NCBI GenBank assembly: GCA_934526125.1 | Contig: CAKSZU010000040.1 | Coordinates: 1 to 17,788 of the forward strand | Source: an uncultured Faecalibacterium sp. | GTDB taxonomy: Bacteria; Bacillota; Clostridia; Oscillospirales; Ruminococcaceae | Direction of reading: 5' to 3' | DNA length: 17,788 nucleotides | Shown here: piece by piece, positions 5,729 to 13,283 of the stretch | How the letters are laid out: the number at the start of each line of letters is the position of its first letter | How positions within the stretch are numbered: position 1 is the stretch's first letter | Made by a program: the position numbers and the translations under genes | Notes under the pieces: generated by a model | What the model was told of the DNA's origin: nothing | Databases searched by the model: none | What the model saw: only the letters and a program-made list of their open reading frames with translations

Positions 5729-6655
5729 ATGATCTACCGACTGAAAGAACTCAAAGGCGACACCATCGCGGTGCCGCAGCTGGTGTTTGCCAAGCTTGGC
5801 ATTGCCGAGGAGTACAACGTGCGGGTGGCCCTGTATGTGCTGGCCACCGGCATCACCGACCCCGAAAAACTCTGCGAAGACCTGAAGCTCCGCAGCAGGA
5901 TGACCGCCGAGAGCGCCCTGGCCTTCTGGGCCGGTGCCGGGCTGCTGGAACGGTACGAGGAGAACAGCGCCCCGGGCGGCGAGCCCACAGCCCCTGCCCC
6001 CATGACCTGGGCCGAGATCGCTGCCGCTTCCCGCACCGACCCCATGATCTCCAGCCTCATCGACTGCGCCCAGACCAGCTTCGCCCGTCCCCTGACCCAC
6101 GGCGAGATGGAGAAGCTGGTCCACTTCTACCTGCAGGAGGGCTACTCCCCCGAGGCGGTGATGCTCTGCGTGGCCTATGTGGCCAGCAGGGGCAAGCGCA
6201 CCATGGGTGCCGTCAGCCACGAGCTGAAAGTCTGGCGGGCCGAGGGCGTGGAGACCGGCGAGCAGGCCGATGCCCATCTGCAGCTGCTGGCCCTCCGGGC
6301 GCAGCGGGAGCAGTACGTCTGCGGCCTGCTGGGCCTGACCGACAGCGACCTGACCCTGGGGGGCCGCAAGGCCATCGCCCGGTGGTACGAGGTCTACGGC
6401 TACGACGACGCCATGGTGCAGGAGGCCGCCATCCAGGCCGGGCCCAAGCGGGACCTGTGGTACTGGAACAGCATCCTCAAGACCTGGAACGCCAAGGGGC
6501 TGCGCACCGTCCACGACGTGCGGGGCCCGGTGGCCGGAGCGGGTGCCAGCCGGAACATCCGGGTGGACCGCCCCGAACCCAGCGGGAACGATTTCCTCAA
6601 GAACGCCGTCCGCCGCCGTCCGCTGCGGAAGAAAACCGACGAGACCAACACATAA
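5729..6655 (+). CDS. DnaD-domain replication protein (helicase-loading type)
   Basis: The 308-aa protein has an N-terminal winged-helix-like region (about 1-80), an Ala/Pro linker, and two DnaD-type helical domains of the DnaB_2 kind at about 118-175 and 203-258. The second carries the diagnostic YxxxIxxxW motif at Y245, I249 and W253 (YWNSILKTW). The C-terminus is basic and probably disordered, and may bind DNA. In Bacillus, DnaD and DnaB remodel origin DNA and help the DnaI ATPase load the replicative helicase. Here the adjacent downstream gene is a DnaC/DnaI-like ATPase, so the pair most likely performs that step. The ATG at 5729 follows the unknown 123-aa gene by 12 bases. The stop codon overlaps the next gene's AAGGAG site, pointing to coupled translation. 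Confidence 0.9.
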   Translation: MIYRLKELKGDTIAVPQLVFAKLGIAEEYNVRVALYVLATGITDPEKLCEDLKLRSRMTAESALAFWAGAGLLERYEENSAPGGEPTAPAPMTWAEIAAASRTDPMISSLIDCAQTSFARPLTHGEMEKLVHFYLQEGYSPEAVMLCVAYVASRGKRTMGAVSHELKVWRAEGVETGEQADAHLQLLALRAQREQYVCGLLGLTDSDLTLGGRKAIARWYEVYGYDDAMVQEAAIQAGPKRDLWYWNSILKTWNAKGLRTVHDVRGPVAGAGASRNIRVDRPEPSGNDFLKNAVRRRPLRKKTDETNT

Positions 6656-6664
6656 GGAGCTTTT

Positions 6665-7645
6665 ATGCGTACCAGACAGGAACTTTATCAGGACGCCATG
6701 CGCACGGTCGCCCTGCGGCGGCAGTCCGCCCGGGCCAACGCCGAGGATGCCCGGGCCGAGGCGGAAGCCGCCATCCCTGCCCTGCGCCATGCCGAGGACG
6801 AGGTGCGGGTGCGGGGCATCCGGTGCGCACTGGCCGGGGCTTCCGGCAAGGACCGCACCGAGGCAGCCGCCGCTCTGGCACAGGCCAGACAGGCCCTCAC
6901 CGACCTGCTGGCCGCCAGCGGCCGCCCTGCCGATGCACTGGAACCCCGGTTCACCTGCCCGAAGTGTCAGGACACCGGCAGCTTTGAGGGGCACACCTGC
7001 ACCTGCGTCCACAAACTGATGCAGAAACTCCGCCGGGAGGAGATCGAGGCGCTGTCCAGCCTGTCCGTTTCCAGCTTCGACACCATGGAGCTGCGCTACT
7101 ACCCCAACACTCAGGACGACAAGCTGGGCGAGCCGGTGCGCAGCTACATGGGCAGCCTGCTGGCCGAGCTGCGCAGCTACGCCGAGGAGTTCGACCACAA
7201 CAGCGAGAGCCTGATGCTCTTCGGCAACGCCGGACTGGGCAAGACCCACGCGGCCCTGGCCATTGCGGGCATCGTGCTGCAGAAGGATTACGACGTCATC
7301 TATGTTTCCAGCCCCGATTTCTTCGGGCGGCTGGAATCTCTGCACTTCGGCTCCGACCCCTCCGGCGAGGAGGAGACCCTGCTGCACACCGCCGCTTCCG
7401 CCGACCTGCTGATCCTGGACGACCTGGGGTCTGAGTTCAGCTCCAGCTTCCTCATCAGCACCCTGTACAGTCTGCTGAACAACCGTCTGGGGGCTAAGCT
7501 GCCCACCATCGTCACCACCAATATCACCGACGGTGCCCTGCTGGAAAAGCTCTACACCGAAAAGATCTCCAGCCGTCTGTCCTCCTTTGTGCCCTGCCTC
7601 TTTGTCGGGCAGGACATCCGGGGGCTGAAGGCGGAGGAAGGGTAA
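6665..7645 (+). CDS. DnaC/DnaI-like helicase loader ATPase
   Basis: The 326-aa protein is an AAA+ ATPase of the DnaC/IstB group. A long Ala/Arg/Glu-rich helical N-terminus (1-90, probably coiled coil) is followed by a four-cysteine zinc site (C98, C101, C112, C114), as seen in DnaI-like loaders. The ATPase core has Walker A GNAGLGKT (187-194), Walker B LLILDDLG (248-255), the sensor-1 stretch TIVTTN (281-286) and a candidate arginine finger at R304. It should load the replicative DnaB-type helicase at the origin with the DnaD protein encoded just upstream. AAGGAG lies five bases before the ATG and overlaps the previous stop codon. No transposase gene is nearby, so an IstB role in transposition is unlikely. 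Confidence 0.9.
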   Translation: MRTRQELYQDAMRTVALRRQSARANAEDARAEAEAAIPALRHAEDEVRVRGIRCALAGASGKDRTEAAAALAQARQALTDLLAASGRPADALEPRFTCPKCQDTGSFEGHTCTCVHKLMQKLRREEIEALSSLSVSSFDTMELRYYPNTQDDKLGEPVRSYMGSLLAELRSYAEEFDHNSESLMLFGNAGLGKTHAALAIAGIVLQKDYDVIYVSSPDFFGRLESLHFGSDPSGEEETLLHTAASADLLILDDLGSEFSSSFLISTLYSLLNNRLGAKLPTIVTTNITDGALLEKLYTEKISSRLSSFVPCLFVGQDIRGLKAEEG

Positions 7646-7721
7646 GCACCGCAGGCCTCCCCGCAGGGGATGCCGCGGCCGATCATCCACGAGACCGACG
7701 AGACCGAAAGGAGAATGTGTT

Positions 7722-8099
7722 ATGGAATTCCGGGACAAGCCCATGCAGAATCTGGTCCGCATCAAGGACAAGGACATCTGCAAAAACGTACAGGAGCTGC
7801 TGCTGGACGGCGAGGAGATCGTAGGAGCCTACAAGACCGTACGGGATCAGGCCGTGTTCACCACCCACCGCATCTTTCTGGTGGATATGCAGGGTGTCAC
7901 CGGCACCCGGCAGGAGATCTTCGTCCTGCCCTACCGGAAGATCCTGCACTTCGGCATCAAGACGGCCGGCTTCGGCGACCCGCTCCAGACTTCGGAGCTG
8001 ACGGTCTGCTTTGCCGACGAACACGAGGCAAAGTTCGGCTTCATCGGGCAGGAAGAGCTGCTGGCCGTCGCCCGGGCCATCAGCCGCTGCATCCTGTAA
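7722..8099 (+). CDS. Bacterial PH-domain protein, 125 aa
   Basis: The whole protein matches the single-domain bacterial PH family (PF08000 type). Landmarks are EEIVGAYKTVRDQAVFTTHRI (residues 31-51, an RD-x-x-x-FT-x-x-R core), VDMQGVTG (54-61), LPYRKI (69-74) and the KTAGFGD turn (80-86). Such proteins form pleckstrin-homology barrels. Their ligand is mostly unknown in bacteria. There is no membrane segment. The start at 7722 was chosen because AAAGGAG sits eight bases upstream. It lies 76 bases past the DnaC-like gene with no terminator between, so it is probably co-transcribed from the same promoter. A role in replication is not implied by its domain. Confidence 0.88.
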   Translation: MEFRDKPMQNLVRIKDKDICKNVQELLLDGEEIVGAYKTVRDQAVFTTHRIFLVDMQGVTGTRQEIFVLPYRKILHFGIKTAGFGDPLQTSELTVCFADEHEAKFGFIGQEELLAVARAISRCIL

Positions 8100-8153
8100 A
8101 AAAGAAAAACGCGCAAAACGCCCGTCCCGGCTTCTGACCCCGGGGCGGGCGTT
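8099..8153 (-). terminator. Terminator between convergent genes, oriented for the minus strand
   Basis: AACGCCCGTCCCGG pairs with CCGGGGCGGGCGTT (within 8117-8153) around a 9-base loop, with one G-U pair. On the minus strand the stem is followed by TTGCGCG and then TTTTTCTTTTTT. On the plus strand no T run follows. It therefore best serves the MFS/83-aa transcript, though the stem may also slow the plus-strand operon. Confidence 0.7.
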
Positions 8154-8213
8154 CTGCGTTGCTGTATCGCAAGGCAGGAAACCAGCGCGAACGAAGCTTC
8201 ATGTCTGCGATAT

Positions 8214-8255
8214 GCAAACCAACGATGTTGCCGAGGCATTCAAGAGTTGGTTTGC
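8214..8255. repeat. Perfect 10-bp inverted repeat, unexplained
   Basis: GCAAACCAAC (8214-8223) and GTTGGTTTGC (8246-8255) are exact inverse copies around 22 bases that hold a small TGCC-GA-GGCA hairpin. Flanking CGATAT and ATATGCG extend the pairing imperfectly. No T run follows on either strand, so it is not a simple terminator. The surrounding 8154-8289 is AT-richer than the genes and carries no recognisable gene. Confidence 0.6.
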
Positions 8256-8289
8256 AATAATATGCGAAAAAAGGAGAATCGCTAAGGGA

Positions 8290-8541
8290 TCAGCAGGCTG
8301 CGCGGTCGCGGCGGCCGGCTTCCAGCATGTAGTGCAGGAACCCGGTGACGTCGGCGGGGTCGGTGACCGAGATGTCAAAGCCCTTTGCCGGGGCGCCCAT
8401 CATCTGGAGCAGCTCGGTGGCGGCCGTGTCCTTCTTCAGGTCACAGGTCTCGCCATTGTTCAGGTGCAGCAGCACACTGCCGCGGCTTGCGGCCACCTGC
8501 TGCATGAAACGGTCTTTATCAAGATACTGGATACGAAGCAT
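8290..8541 (-). CDS. Hypothetical protein, 83 aa
   Basis: I do not recognise a family with confidence. The ATG has a near-perfect AGGAGGT site seven bases upstream, so it is very likely translated. The protein is short, soluble and mixed alpha/beta: MLRIQYLDKDRFMQQVA, a strand pair around SVLLHLNNGETCDL (22-35), a helix TAATELLQMMG (39-49) and FDISVTDPADVTGFLHYML (55-73). That order loosely resembles small HPr-like folds but has no phosphorylatable histidine at the expected place. This is a guess from shape only. It lies 27 bases downstream of the MFS gene on the same strand and before the terminator, so the two form an operon. Confidence 0.75.
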   Translation of the reverse strand: MLRIQYLDKDRFMQQVAASRGSVLLHLNNGETCDLKKDTAATELLQMMGAPAKGFDISVTDPADVTGFLHYMLEAGRRDRAAC

Positions 8542-8568
8542 AAAAATACCTCCTACAACTGAATTTGT

Positions 8569-9735
8569 TTATTTTGAGTGCGCTGTCCTGCGGGTCAGCT
8601 GCTCGTGCATGAGGACCATCAAAGCCAGCAGGCAGAGCAGGTAGACCGGGAAAAGCGCAGGGGTGACATTGTTGGCGATCAGGCCGAAGAGGGGCGGCAT
8701 GAGCAGATTGCCTACATAGGCGCTGGCCATCTGGATGTCGATGACGGCCTGGGAGCGCTCGGCCCCGAAATGGTTCGGCGTGGAGTGGATGATGCTGGGG
8801 TAGATGGGCGCACAGCCCAGCCCCACCAGCACAAGGCCCGCAAGGCTCAGCACCCGGGGCCCGGGCAGCAGCAGCGCCGCCACACCCACGGCCAGGATGC
8901 CCTGGCCCAGACGGATCATCTGCGTGTCGTTGAGCTTCAGGGTGACGAAGCCGCAGAAGCCGCGCCCCGCCGTGATGCCCAGATAGAACAGGCCCGCAAA
9001 GGCGGCGGCGGTGTCGGCGTCCACGCCTTTGGTCAGAGTCAGGTAGCTGCTGGCCCAGAGCCCCGCGGTGGTCTCGAGTGCGCCGTAGCAGAAGAAGCAG
9101 AGCATGACTTCCTTCGCGCCGGGGATGGCGATGACCTGCGGCAGGGTCAGGGGCTTTGCCGGGGTGCCGTCATCAGCTGCGGCAGCCGGGCGGCCCTTCC
9201 ACAGGGGCAGGCTGAAGAAGAGGATGGCCGTGATGCCGACCTGGATCAGGGCCACGGTGCGGTAACCGCCGCTCCAGCCCCGGCCGCCGGTGAGGGCAGC
9301 GCTCATGATCATGGGGCTGAGGATGGTGCCCACGCCCCACATACAGTGCAGCCAGCTCATGTGGCGGCTCTCATAATGGAGGGCCACATAGTTGTTCAGG
9401 GCGGCATCCACGCTGCCGGCCCCCAGCCCGTAGGGCACGGCCCAGAGGCAGAGCATCCAGAACGCGCTGCTGACGGAGAACCCGAAGAGGGCCGCCGCCG
9501 TCAGGGCCACGCTGAGGGCTGTGACCTTCCCGGTGCCCAGCGCCCGGGTGAGCCGGTCGCTGCACAGGCTGGAAAGGATCGTCCCCGCTGAGATGATCAT
9601 GGACAGGATCCCGGCGCAGGAGACCGGCACCCCCAGGGCCGGATAGAGGTTCGGCCAGGCAGACCCCAGCAGGGAATCCGGCAGCCCCAGGCTGATGAAA
9701 GCCAGATAGATGATCGGCAGAAGAAGCTGTGCCAT
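8569..9735 (-). CDS. Major facilitator superfamily transporter
   Basis: The 388-aa protein is hydrophobic throughout, with about 12 membrane segments and a cytoplasmic loop near residues 180-200 (GRPAAAADDGTPAKP). It has an A-type loop between helices 2 and 3 (SDRLTRALGTGKV, 59-71), and GLPDSLLGSAWP near the start is typical of sugar/drug-type MFS proteins of Clostridia. Family-level features do not tell the substrate; sugar uptake and drug export are both possible. The ATG has GGGAGG ten bases upstream. It is divergent from the AraC-family regulator gene, with an extended -10 promoter and two dyads between them, so the regulator may control it. The 83-aa protein gene follows in the same operon. 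Confidence 0.88.
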   Translation of the reverse strand: MAQLLLPIIYLAFISLGLPDSLLGSAWPNLYPALGVPVSCAGILSMIISAGTILSSLCSDRLTRALGTGKVTALSVALTAAALFGFSVSSAFWMLCLWAVPYGLGAGSVDAALNNYVALHYESRHMSWLHCMWGVGTILSPMIMSAALTGGRGWSGGYRTVALIQVGITAILFFSLPLWKGRPAAAADDGTPAKPLTLPQVIAIPGAKEVMLCFFCYGALETTAGLWASSYLTLTKGVDADTAAAFAGLFYLGITAGRGFCGFVTLKLNDTQMIRLGQGILAVGVAALLLPGPRVLSLAGLVLVGLGCAPIYPSIIHSTPNHFGAERSQAVIDIQMASAYVGNLLMPPLFGLIANNVTPALFPVYLLCLLALMVLMHEQLTRRTAHSK

Positions 9736-9787
9736 GGGTTGTCATCCTCCCTTCCGGGTGTTATACTTGGTGTGTGCCTCTGGTAGA

Positions 9788-9796
9788 ATAATACCA
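9788..9796 (-). promoter_or_regulatory. Extended -10 promoter of the MFS operon
   Basis: The minus strand reads TGGTATTAT (9796-9788), an extended -10 with five of six matches to TATAAT. The -35 position (about 9816-9811, TACCGA) is poor. This is typical of promoters that need an extended -10 or an activator. Confidence 0.5.
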
Positions 9797-9800
9797 CGAA

Positions 9801-9815
9801 ACCGACACGATCGGT
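9801..9815. promoter_or_regulatory. Candidate operator dyad in the divergent regulator/transporter region
   Basis: ACCGA-CACGA-TCGGT is a perfect 5-5-5 dyad that lies across the spacer and -35 region of the MFS promoter. A regulator bound here could block or help RNA polymerase. The adjacent AraC-family protein is the obvious candidate, though AraC sites are more often direct repeats. Confidence 0.35.
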
Positions 9816-9827
9816 AGAACAAAAGCA

Positions 9828-9850
9828 CCGGATTTATACAACAAATCCGG
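9828..9850. promoter_or_regulatory. Second dyad upstream of the AraC-family gene
   Basis: CCGGATTT-ATACAAC-AAATCCGG is a perfect 8-bp inverted repeat with a 7-base centre, 46 bases before the regulator's start codon. It could be an operator. On the minus strand it could also be a weak hairpin ahead of TGCTTTTG. I find no clear plus-strand -35/-10 for the AraC gene, but TATACA lies inside this dyad. Confidence 0.4.
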
Positions 9851-9896
9851 CTTCGTTAAAAAAGCTTCAAAGTTTTGCGGAAAGGAACTGTTCAAT

Positions 9897-10835
9897 ATGG
9901 CATATCAGACAGGCTGCGCCACCCATACAGCCATCGACATCGGGCTGGCCCCCCAGCGGGACATCCTTGCCTCGGCCGAGGGGCGCGAGCAGGTCCAGCA
10001 CGGAAGTGCCCTGTTCCCCATCGCCTGCTACGCCGAGGGCCTGAAAAGCTACTCGGTGGCGTGGCACTGGCATGAGGAGTTCGAGTTCATCCTCGGGGTC
10101 AAAGGGCCGCTGATGGTGGACGTCAACAAGGCCCGGCTGACCCTGCGCACCGGGCAGGGCGTGTTCCTGAACGCCGGGGTCCTCCATGCGGTGGAACAGG
10201 CGCAGGAGGGCGACGCCCTGCTCCACTCCGGGGTGTTCCACCCCCGGCTCGTGGGCGGCATGGATACGGTGTTCTGGCAGAAGCTCATCCGCCCCCTGCA
10301 GCAGCCCGGTGCCCCGGCCTTTTTCCTGCTGGACGAGGCCGTGCCCTGGCAGCGGGAGGTGCTGACCTGCCTGCGGGAGGCCTGGCAGGAGGTGGCCGAC
10401 GAGCCCTTCGACTACGAGAACCGGGTGCGGTATCACCTCTCGGCGGCGCTGCGGCTGCTGAGTACCCAGTGCGTGGGCGGCCGGACCAAGGTCTCGCAGC
10501 AGGAGCAGATCGCGGCCGAGCGGATGAAGCAGATGCTCCGCTTTGTGGAGGAACATTATGCCGAGGAGCTGACGGTGGAGCGGATCGCTGCCTGCGTGGC
10601 CCTCAGCGAGAGCGCCTGCCTGCGCAGCTTCCGGCAGCTGCTGGGCATCACCCCCATCCAGTACGTCAAGCAGTTCCGGGTGGAAAAGGCCGCCGAGCTG
10701 CTCCGCTCTACCCGGCTGCGCACCGGCGAGATCGGGGTCGAATGCGGCTTTTCGGACGGGAGCTATTTCATCAAGACTTTCCGGGAGATCAAGCACTGCA
10801 CCCCGAAGGAATACCGGGAAAAATACTGTTTTTGA
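9897..10835 (+). CDS. AraC-family transcriptional regulator
   Basis: The 312-aa protein has an N-terminal cupin-like sensing domain, with WHWHEEFEFILGVKG (56-70) giving paired histidines and GVFLNAGVLHAVE (88-100) a second conserved strand. It also has a C-terminal double helix-turn-helix (about 213-312). The family end motif is clear: GFSDGSYFIKTFREIKHCTP (284-303), as in AraC/XylS proteins. Such proteins usually activate transport or catabolic genes in response to a small molecule. The ATG has AAAGGA about ten bases upstream. It is followed by the MATE transporter gene after 10 to 16 bases and is divergent from the MFS operon, so either or both transporters are likely targets. The ligand cannot be read from sequence. 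Confidence 0.92.
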   Translation: MAYQTGCATHTAIDIGLAPQRDILASAEGREQVQHGSALFPIACYAEGLKSYSVAWHWHEEFEFILGVKGPLMVDVNKARLTLRTGQGVFLNAGVLHAVEQAQEGDALLHSGVFHPRLVGGMDTVFWQKLIRPLQQPGAPAFFLLDEAVPWQREVLTCLREAWQEVADEPFDYENRVRYHLSAALRLLSTQCVGGRTKVSQQEQIAAERMKQMLRFVEEHYAEELTVERIAACVALSESACLRSFRQLLGITPIQYVKQFRVEKAAELLRSTRLRTGEIGVECGFSDGSYFIKTFREIKHCTPKEYREKYCF

Positions 10836-10851
10836 AAAAGGAGACATGAAC

Positions 10852-12189
10852 ATGAAACAGCAAAATCTGACCCAGGGGCCCATCACAAAGGGCATTCTGC
10901 TGTTTGCCCTGCCGCTGATGTTCGGCAACCTGCTCCAGCAGATGTACAACATCGCCGACACCTGGGTGGTGGGGCGGTTCCTGGGGGCGGACGCCCTGGC
11001 CGCGGTGGGCTCGGCCTACACCCTGATGACCTTCCTGACCTCGATCCTGCTGGGGCTCTGCATGGGCAGCGGGGCGGCGGTCTCCATGCAGTACGGCAGC
11101 GGCGAGGCCGACCGGATGCGCCAGAGCGTGTTCCAGTCCTTTGTGCTGATCGCCTGCATTGCGCTGGTACTCAATCTGCTGGTCTATCTGGGGCTGGACG
11201 GCATCCTCTGGGTGCTGCAGGTCCCCGGGGAGCTGCGGGGCCTGATGAAGGAGTACCTCTGCATCATCTTCCTGGGCATCGGGGCCACTTTCCTCTATAA
11301 CTTCTTTGCAAACCTGCTGCGGGCCATCGGCAACTCGGTGGTGCCGCTGGTCTTTCTGGCTGTGTCGGCGGTGCTGAACGTGGCGCTGGATCTGGTCTGT
11401 GTGCTGGCGCTCGGCTGGGGCGTCCGGGGCGCAGCGGCCGCCACCGTCTTTTCCCAGTATGTCTCCGGCATCGGCATCGGTGTCTACACCCTCCTGCGCG
11501 AACCCCAGCTCTGCCCGAAGCGGGCCGACCTCCGGTGGGACCGGCAGAATCTGGCCGGGATCCTGAACCTCTCGGTCATGACCAGCGTCCAGCAGTCCAT
11601 CATGAATTTCGGCATCCTGATGGTGCAGGGGCTGGTCAACAGCTTCGGCACCGTCATCATGGCAGCCTTTGCGGCGGCGGTGAAGATCGACTCTTTTGCC
11701 TACATGCCGGTGCAGGATTTCGGCAACGCCTTCTCCACCTATGTGGCCCAGAACTACGGTGCCGGGCAGTCCGACCGCATCCGGAAGGGCATCCGCAGCG
11801 CCGTGCTGACCAGCGCCGCCTTCTGCGTCCTCATCAGCCTTCTGGTCTGCACCTTTGCCCGGCCCCTGATGGGCATCTTCATTGACCCGTCCCAGACCGA
11901 GATCCTGGCCGCCGGGGTCCACTACCTCCGCATCGAGGGGGCCTGCTATGTAGGCATCGGCCTTTTGTTCCTGCTCTACGGCTATTACCGCGCCGTCAAC
12001 CGCCCGGAGATGTCGGTCATCCTGACCATCGCCTCCCTCGGCACCCGGGTGGCTCTGGCCTATCTGCTCTCCGCCACCGCCCTGGGCGTCACCGGCATCT
12101 GGGTCAGCGTCCCCATCGGCTGGGCCCTCGCCGACTGCATCGGCGTGGGGTATTATTATTATCTGAAGCAGAAAAATCAGCCTGCCTGA
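10852..12189 (+). CDS. MATE family efflux transporter
   Basis: The 445-aa protein has about 12 membrane helices in two homologous halves. It carries the MATE opening pattern FALPLMFGNLLQQMYNIADT followed by WVVGRFLGADALAAVG. MATE proteins expel drugs or metabolites in exchange for sodium ions or protons. I chose ATG 10852 because GGAG ends eight bases before it; the upstream in-frame ATG at 10846 leaves only two bases and would add two residues. The gene is 16 bases downstream of the AraC-family gene and surely co-transcribed, so the pair may be a self-regulated efflux unit. Substrate is not deducible. GAGCGGCCGCTC (12188-12199), a 12-bp palindrome across the stop codon, may act as a weak terminator stem. 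Confidence 0.92.
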   Translation: MKQQNLTQGPITKGILLFALPLMFGNLLQQMYNIADTWVVGRFLGADALAAVGSAYTLMTFLTSILLGLCMGSGAAVSMQYGSGEADRMRQSVFQSFVLIACIALVLNLLVYLGLDGILWVLQVPGELRGLMKEYLCIIFLGIGATFLYNFFANLLRAIGNSVVPLVFLAVSAVLNVALDLVCVLALGWGVRGAAAATVFSQYVSGIGIGVYTLLREPQLCPKRADLRWDRQNLAGILNLSVMTSVQQSIMNFGILMVQGLVNSFGTVIMAAFAAAVKIDSFAYMPVQDFGNAFSTYVAQNYGAGQSDRIRKGIRSAVLTSAAFCVLISLLVCTFARPLMGIFIDPSQTEILAAGVHYLRIEGACYVGIGLLFLLYGYYRAVNRPEMSVILTIASLGTRVALAYLLSATALGVTGIWVSVPIGWALADCIGVGYYYYLKQKNQPA

Positions 12190-12243
12190 GCGGCCGCTCT
12201 GGCTTTCCCCCGCCTCCCCCTCGCCTTTTGCGGTGGGATGTGC

Positions 12244-12249
12244 TATACT
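12244..12249 (+). promoter_or_regulatory. Possible -10 element of the nucleoid-associated protein gene
   Basis: TATACT stands 40 bases before the ATG at 12290. At 17 to 18 bases upstream no good -35 is visible (TCGCCT is the nearest), so this is a weak call. The 100-base gap 12190-12289 otherwise holds only a pyrimidine-rich stretch. Confidence 0.35.
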
Positions 12250-12289
12250 GGGCAGGAAAACGAATCCACCGGGAAATGAGGTTTGAACC

Positions 12290-13279
12290 ATGGAGATCAT
12301 CATCCAACAGGCAATTCTACACGTGCTGGACACCACGATGGACGCGCCGGTACTCAGCGGCGGCGGCATGGAGCTGACGGCGGAAAAAACCGCCTACCTC
12401 CAGAACCATATCGAGAAGCTGCTGGCCAGCGACGACATCCGCCAATGCCGTCCCCTGCCGGACTCGGCGTTCCGCAATGAGCTGGAACAGAACCACGATT
12501 TCGTGGACCTGTCCTGCCGCATCGCAGGGGTGCTGTTCGATTATATGCACGCCCACACCACCATCCCCGGGGCCGACCTTGCCGTGGTGGATTTCACCCG
12601 CGATGGTGCCCCCTGGCTTGGCATCCTGAAGCTGAACTATAAAAACGGCTACACCCACTACACTGAAACGGTGGAGGGTGCCCCGGTCAATTCCATCATC
12701 CAGCAGCGGGCCTGCCTGCCCACCCAGAGCGGCAAGGTGGAGGAGGGCGCGCTGGTCAACCTGACCGACTACTCCATGCGCCTGCTGGAAAAGAAGTACG
12801 ACATCGACGGCCACAAGGAGTTCTACCTGTCCACGGTGGTGTTCCAGTACACCCAGGCCGAACCGGAAAAGAAAAAGCTGCAGGCCATCCAGGAGGCTGC
12901 AGCTCAGGCTGTGAAAGATACGTATGAGGACGAGCCCCACGCCGACGCGCAGGTGGCCATGCTGATCGCAAACCAGGCCGCCGACAACGACAATCAGGTG
13001 TCGGTGGAGCAGGTGCGCCGCCAGCTGGCCGAGGAGTACCCTCTGGCCGCTGTCCCCTTCGATGACTATGTGGAAAAGAGCGATGTGCTGGACACGGCCC
13101 AGGAGCCCGTCACCGTGACCCCGGCCCGCATCCGCCGGATGGAGAGCCGGAGCATCCGCACGGCCAACGGCATCGAGGTGAAAATCCCCACCGAGCTGCT
13201 GAACTCCGACTCCGAGGTGGAGTTTCTCCACGACCCGGACGGCAGTGTTTCGCTGCTGATCAAGAACGTGATCCTGTAA
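12290..13279 (+). CDS. NdpA/YejK-type 37-kDa nucleoid-associated protein
   Basis: The 329-aa protein matches the nucleoid-associated protein family (PF04245) along its length. Landmarks are the N-terminal IIIQQAILHVLD (3-14), LAVVDFTRDGAPWLGILKLNY with KNGYTHYTE (about 97-127) and the C-terminal VKIPTELLNSDSEVEFLHDP with DGSVSLLIKNV. In Escherichia coli the homologue YejK associates with the nucleoid and topoisomerases. In Firmicutes the role is untested. The ATG has GAGG eight bases upstream. It appears to be a single-gene unit whose 3' end converges with a relic of a signalling gene four bases away. A central Ala/Glu-rich helical stretch (about 195-235) may be a linker. Confidence 0.87.
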   Translation: MEIIIQQAILHVLDTTMDAPVLSGGGMELTAEKTAYLQNHIEKLLASDDIRQCRPLPDSAFRNELEQNHDFVDLSCRIAGVLFDYMHAHTTIPGADLAVVDFTRDGAPWLGILKLNYKNGYTHYTETVEGAPVNSIIQQRACLPTQSGKVEEGALVNLTDYSMRLLEKKYDIDGHKEFYLSTVVFQYTQAEPEKKKLQAIQEAAAQAVKDTYEDEPHADAQVAMLIANQAADNDNQVSVEQVRRQLAEEYPLAAVPFDDYVEKSDVLDTAQEPVTVTPARIRRMESRSIRTANGIEVKIPTELLNSDSEVEFLHDPDGSVSLLIKNVIL

Positions 13280-13283
13280 GGGC

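Noticed and set aside
6665..7645. IstB-type transposition helper as an alternative for the DnaC-like ATPase
   Set aside because: No transposase or terminal repeats are present, and the zinc site and DnaD neighbour fit a replication loader.
6635..7705. The 12-mer ACCGACGAGACC occurs before the start of both the DnaC-like gene (6635-6646) and the PH-domain gene (7694-7705)
   Set aside because: Shared 12-mers are expected by chance in a window of this size with biased composition. One copy is coding sequence, and no conserved spacing supports a function.
7646..7721. CCCC-GCA-GGGG hairpin between the DnaC-like and PH-domain genes as a terminator
   Set aside because: No T run follows on either strand, so the PH gene was kept in the operon.
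5360..7783. An 807-codon open frame on the minus strand opposite the DnaD/DnaC-like genes, and similarly long antisense frames at 2433-4736, 13334-16102 and 15823-17520
   Set aside because: They mirror confident genes, read as low-complexity Gly/His/Gln/Val-rich protein with no domain, and lack ribosome sites. Long antisense frames are expected in GC-rich coding DNA.
8202..8280. Protein-like stretch MQTNDVAEAFKSWFAIICEK on the plus strand across the inverted repeat
   Set aside because: No ribosome binding site, rare codons (ATA ATA AGG AGA), and the frame runs into the antisense of the 83-aa gene. The inverted repeat explains the sequence better.
12188..12199. Palindrome GAGCGGCCGCTC at the end of the MATE gene
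   Set aside because: No T run of note follows (TTTCCCC only), and short GC palindromes are common in this composition. It is mentioned in the MATE entry as a weak terminator possibility only.
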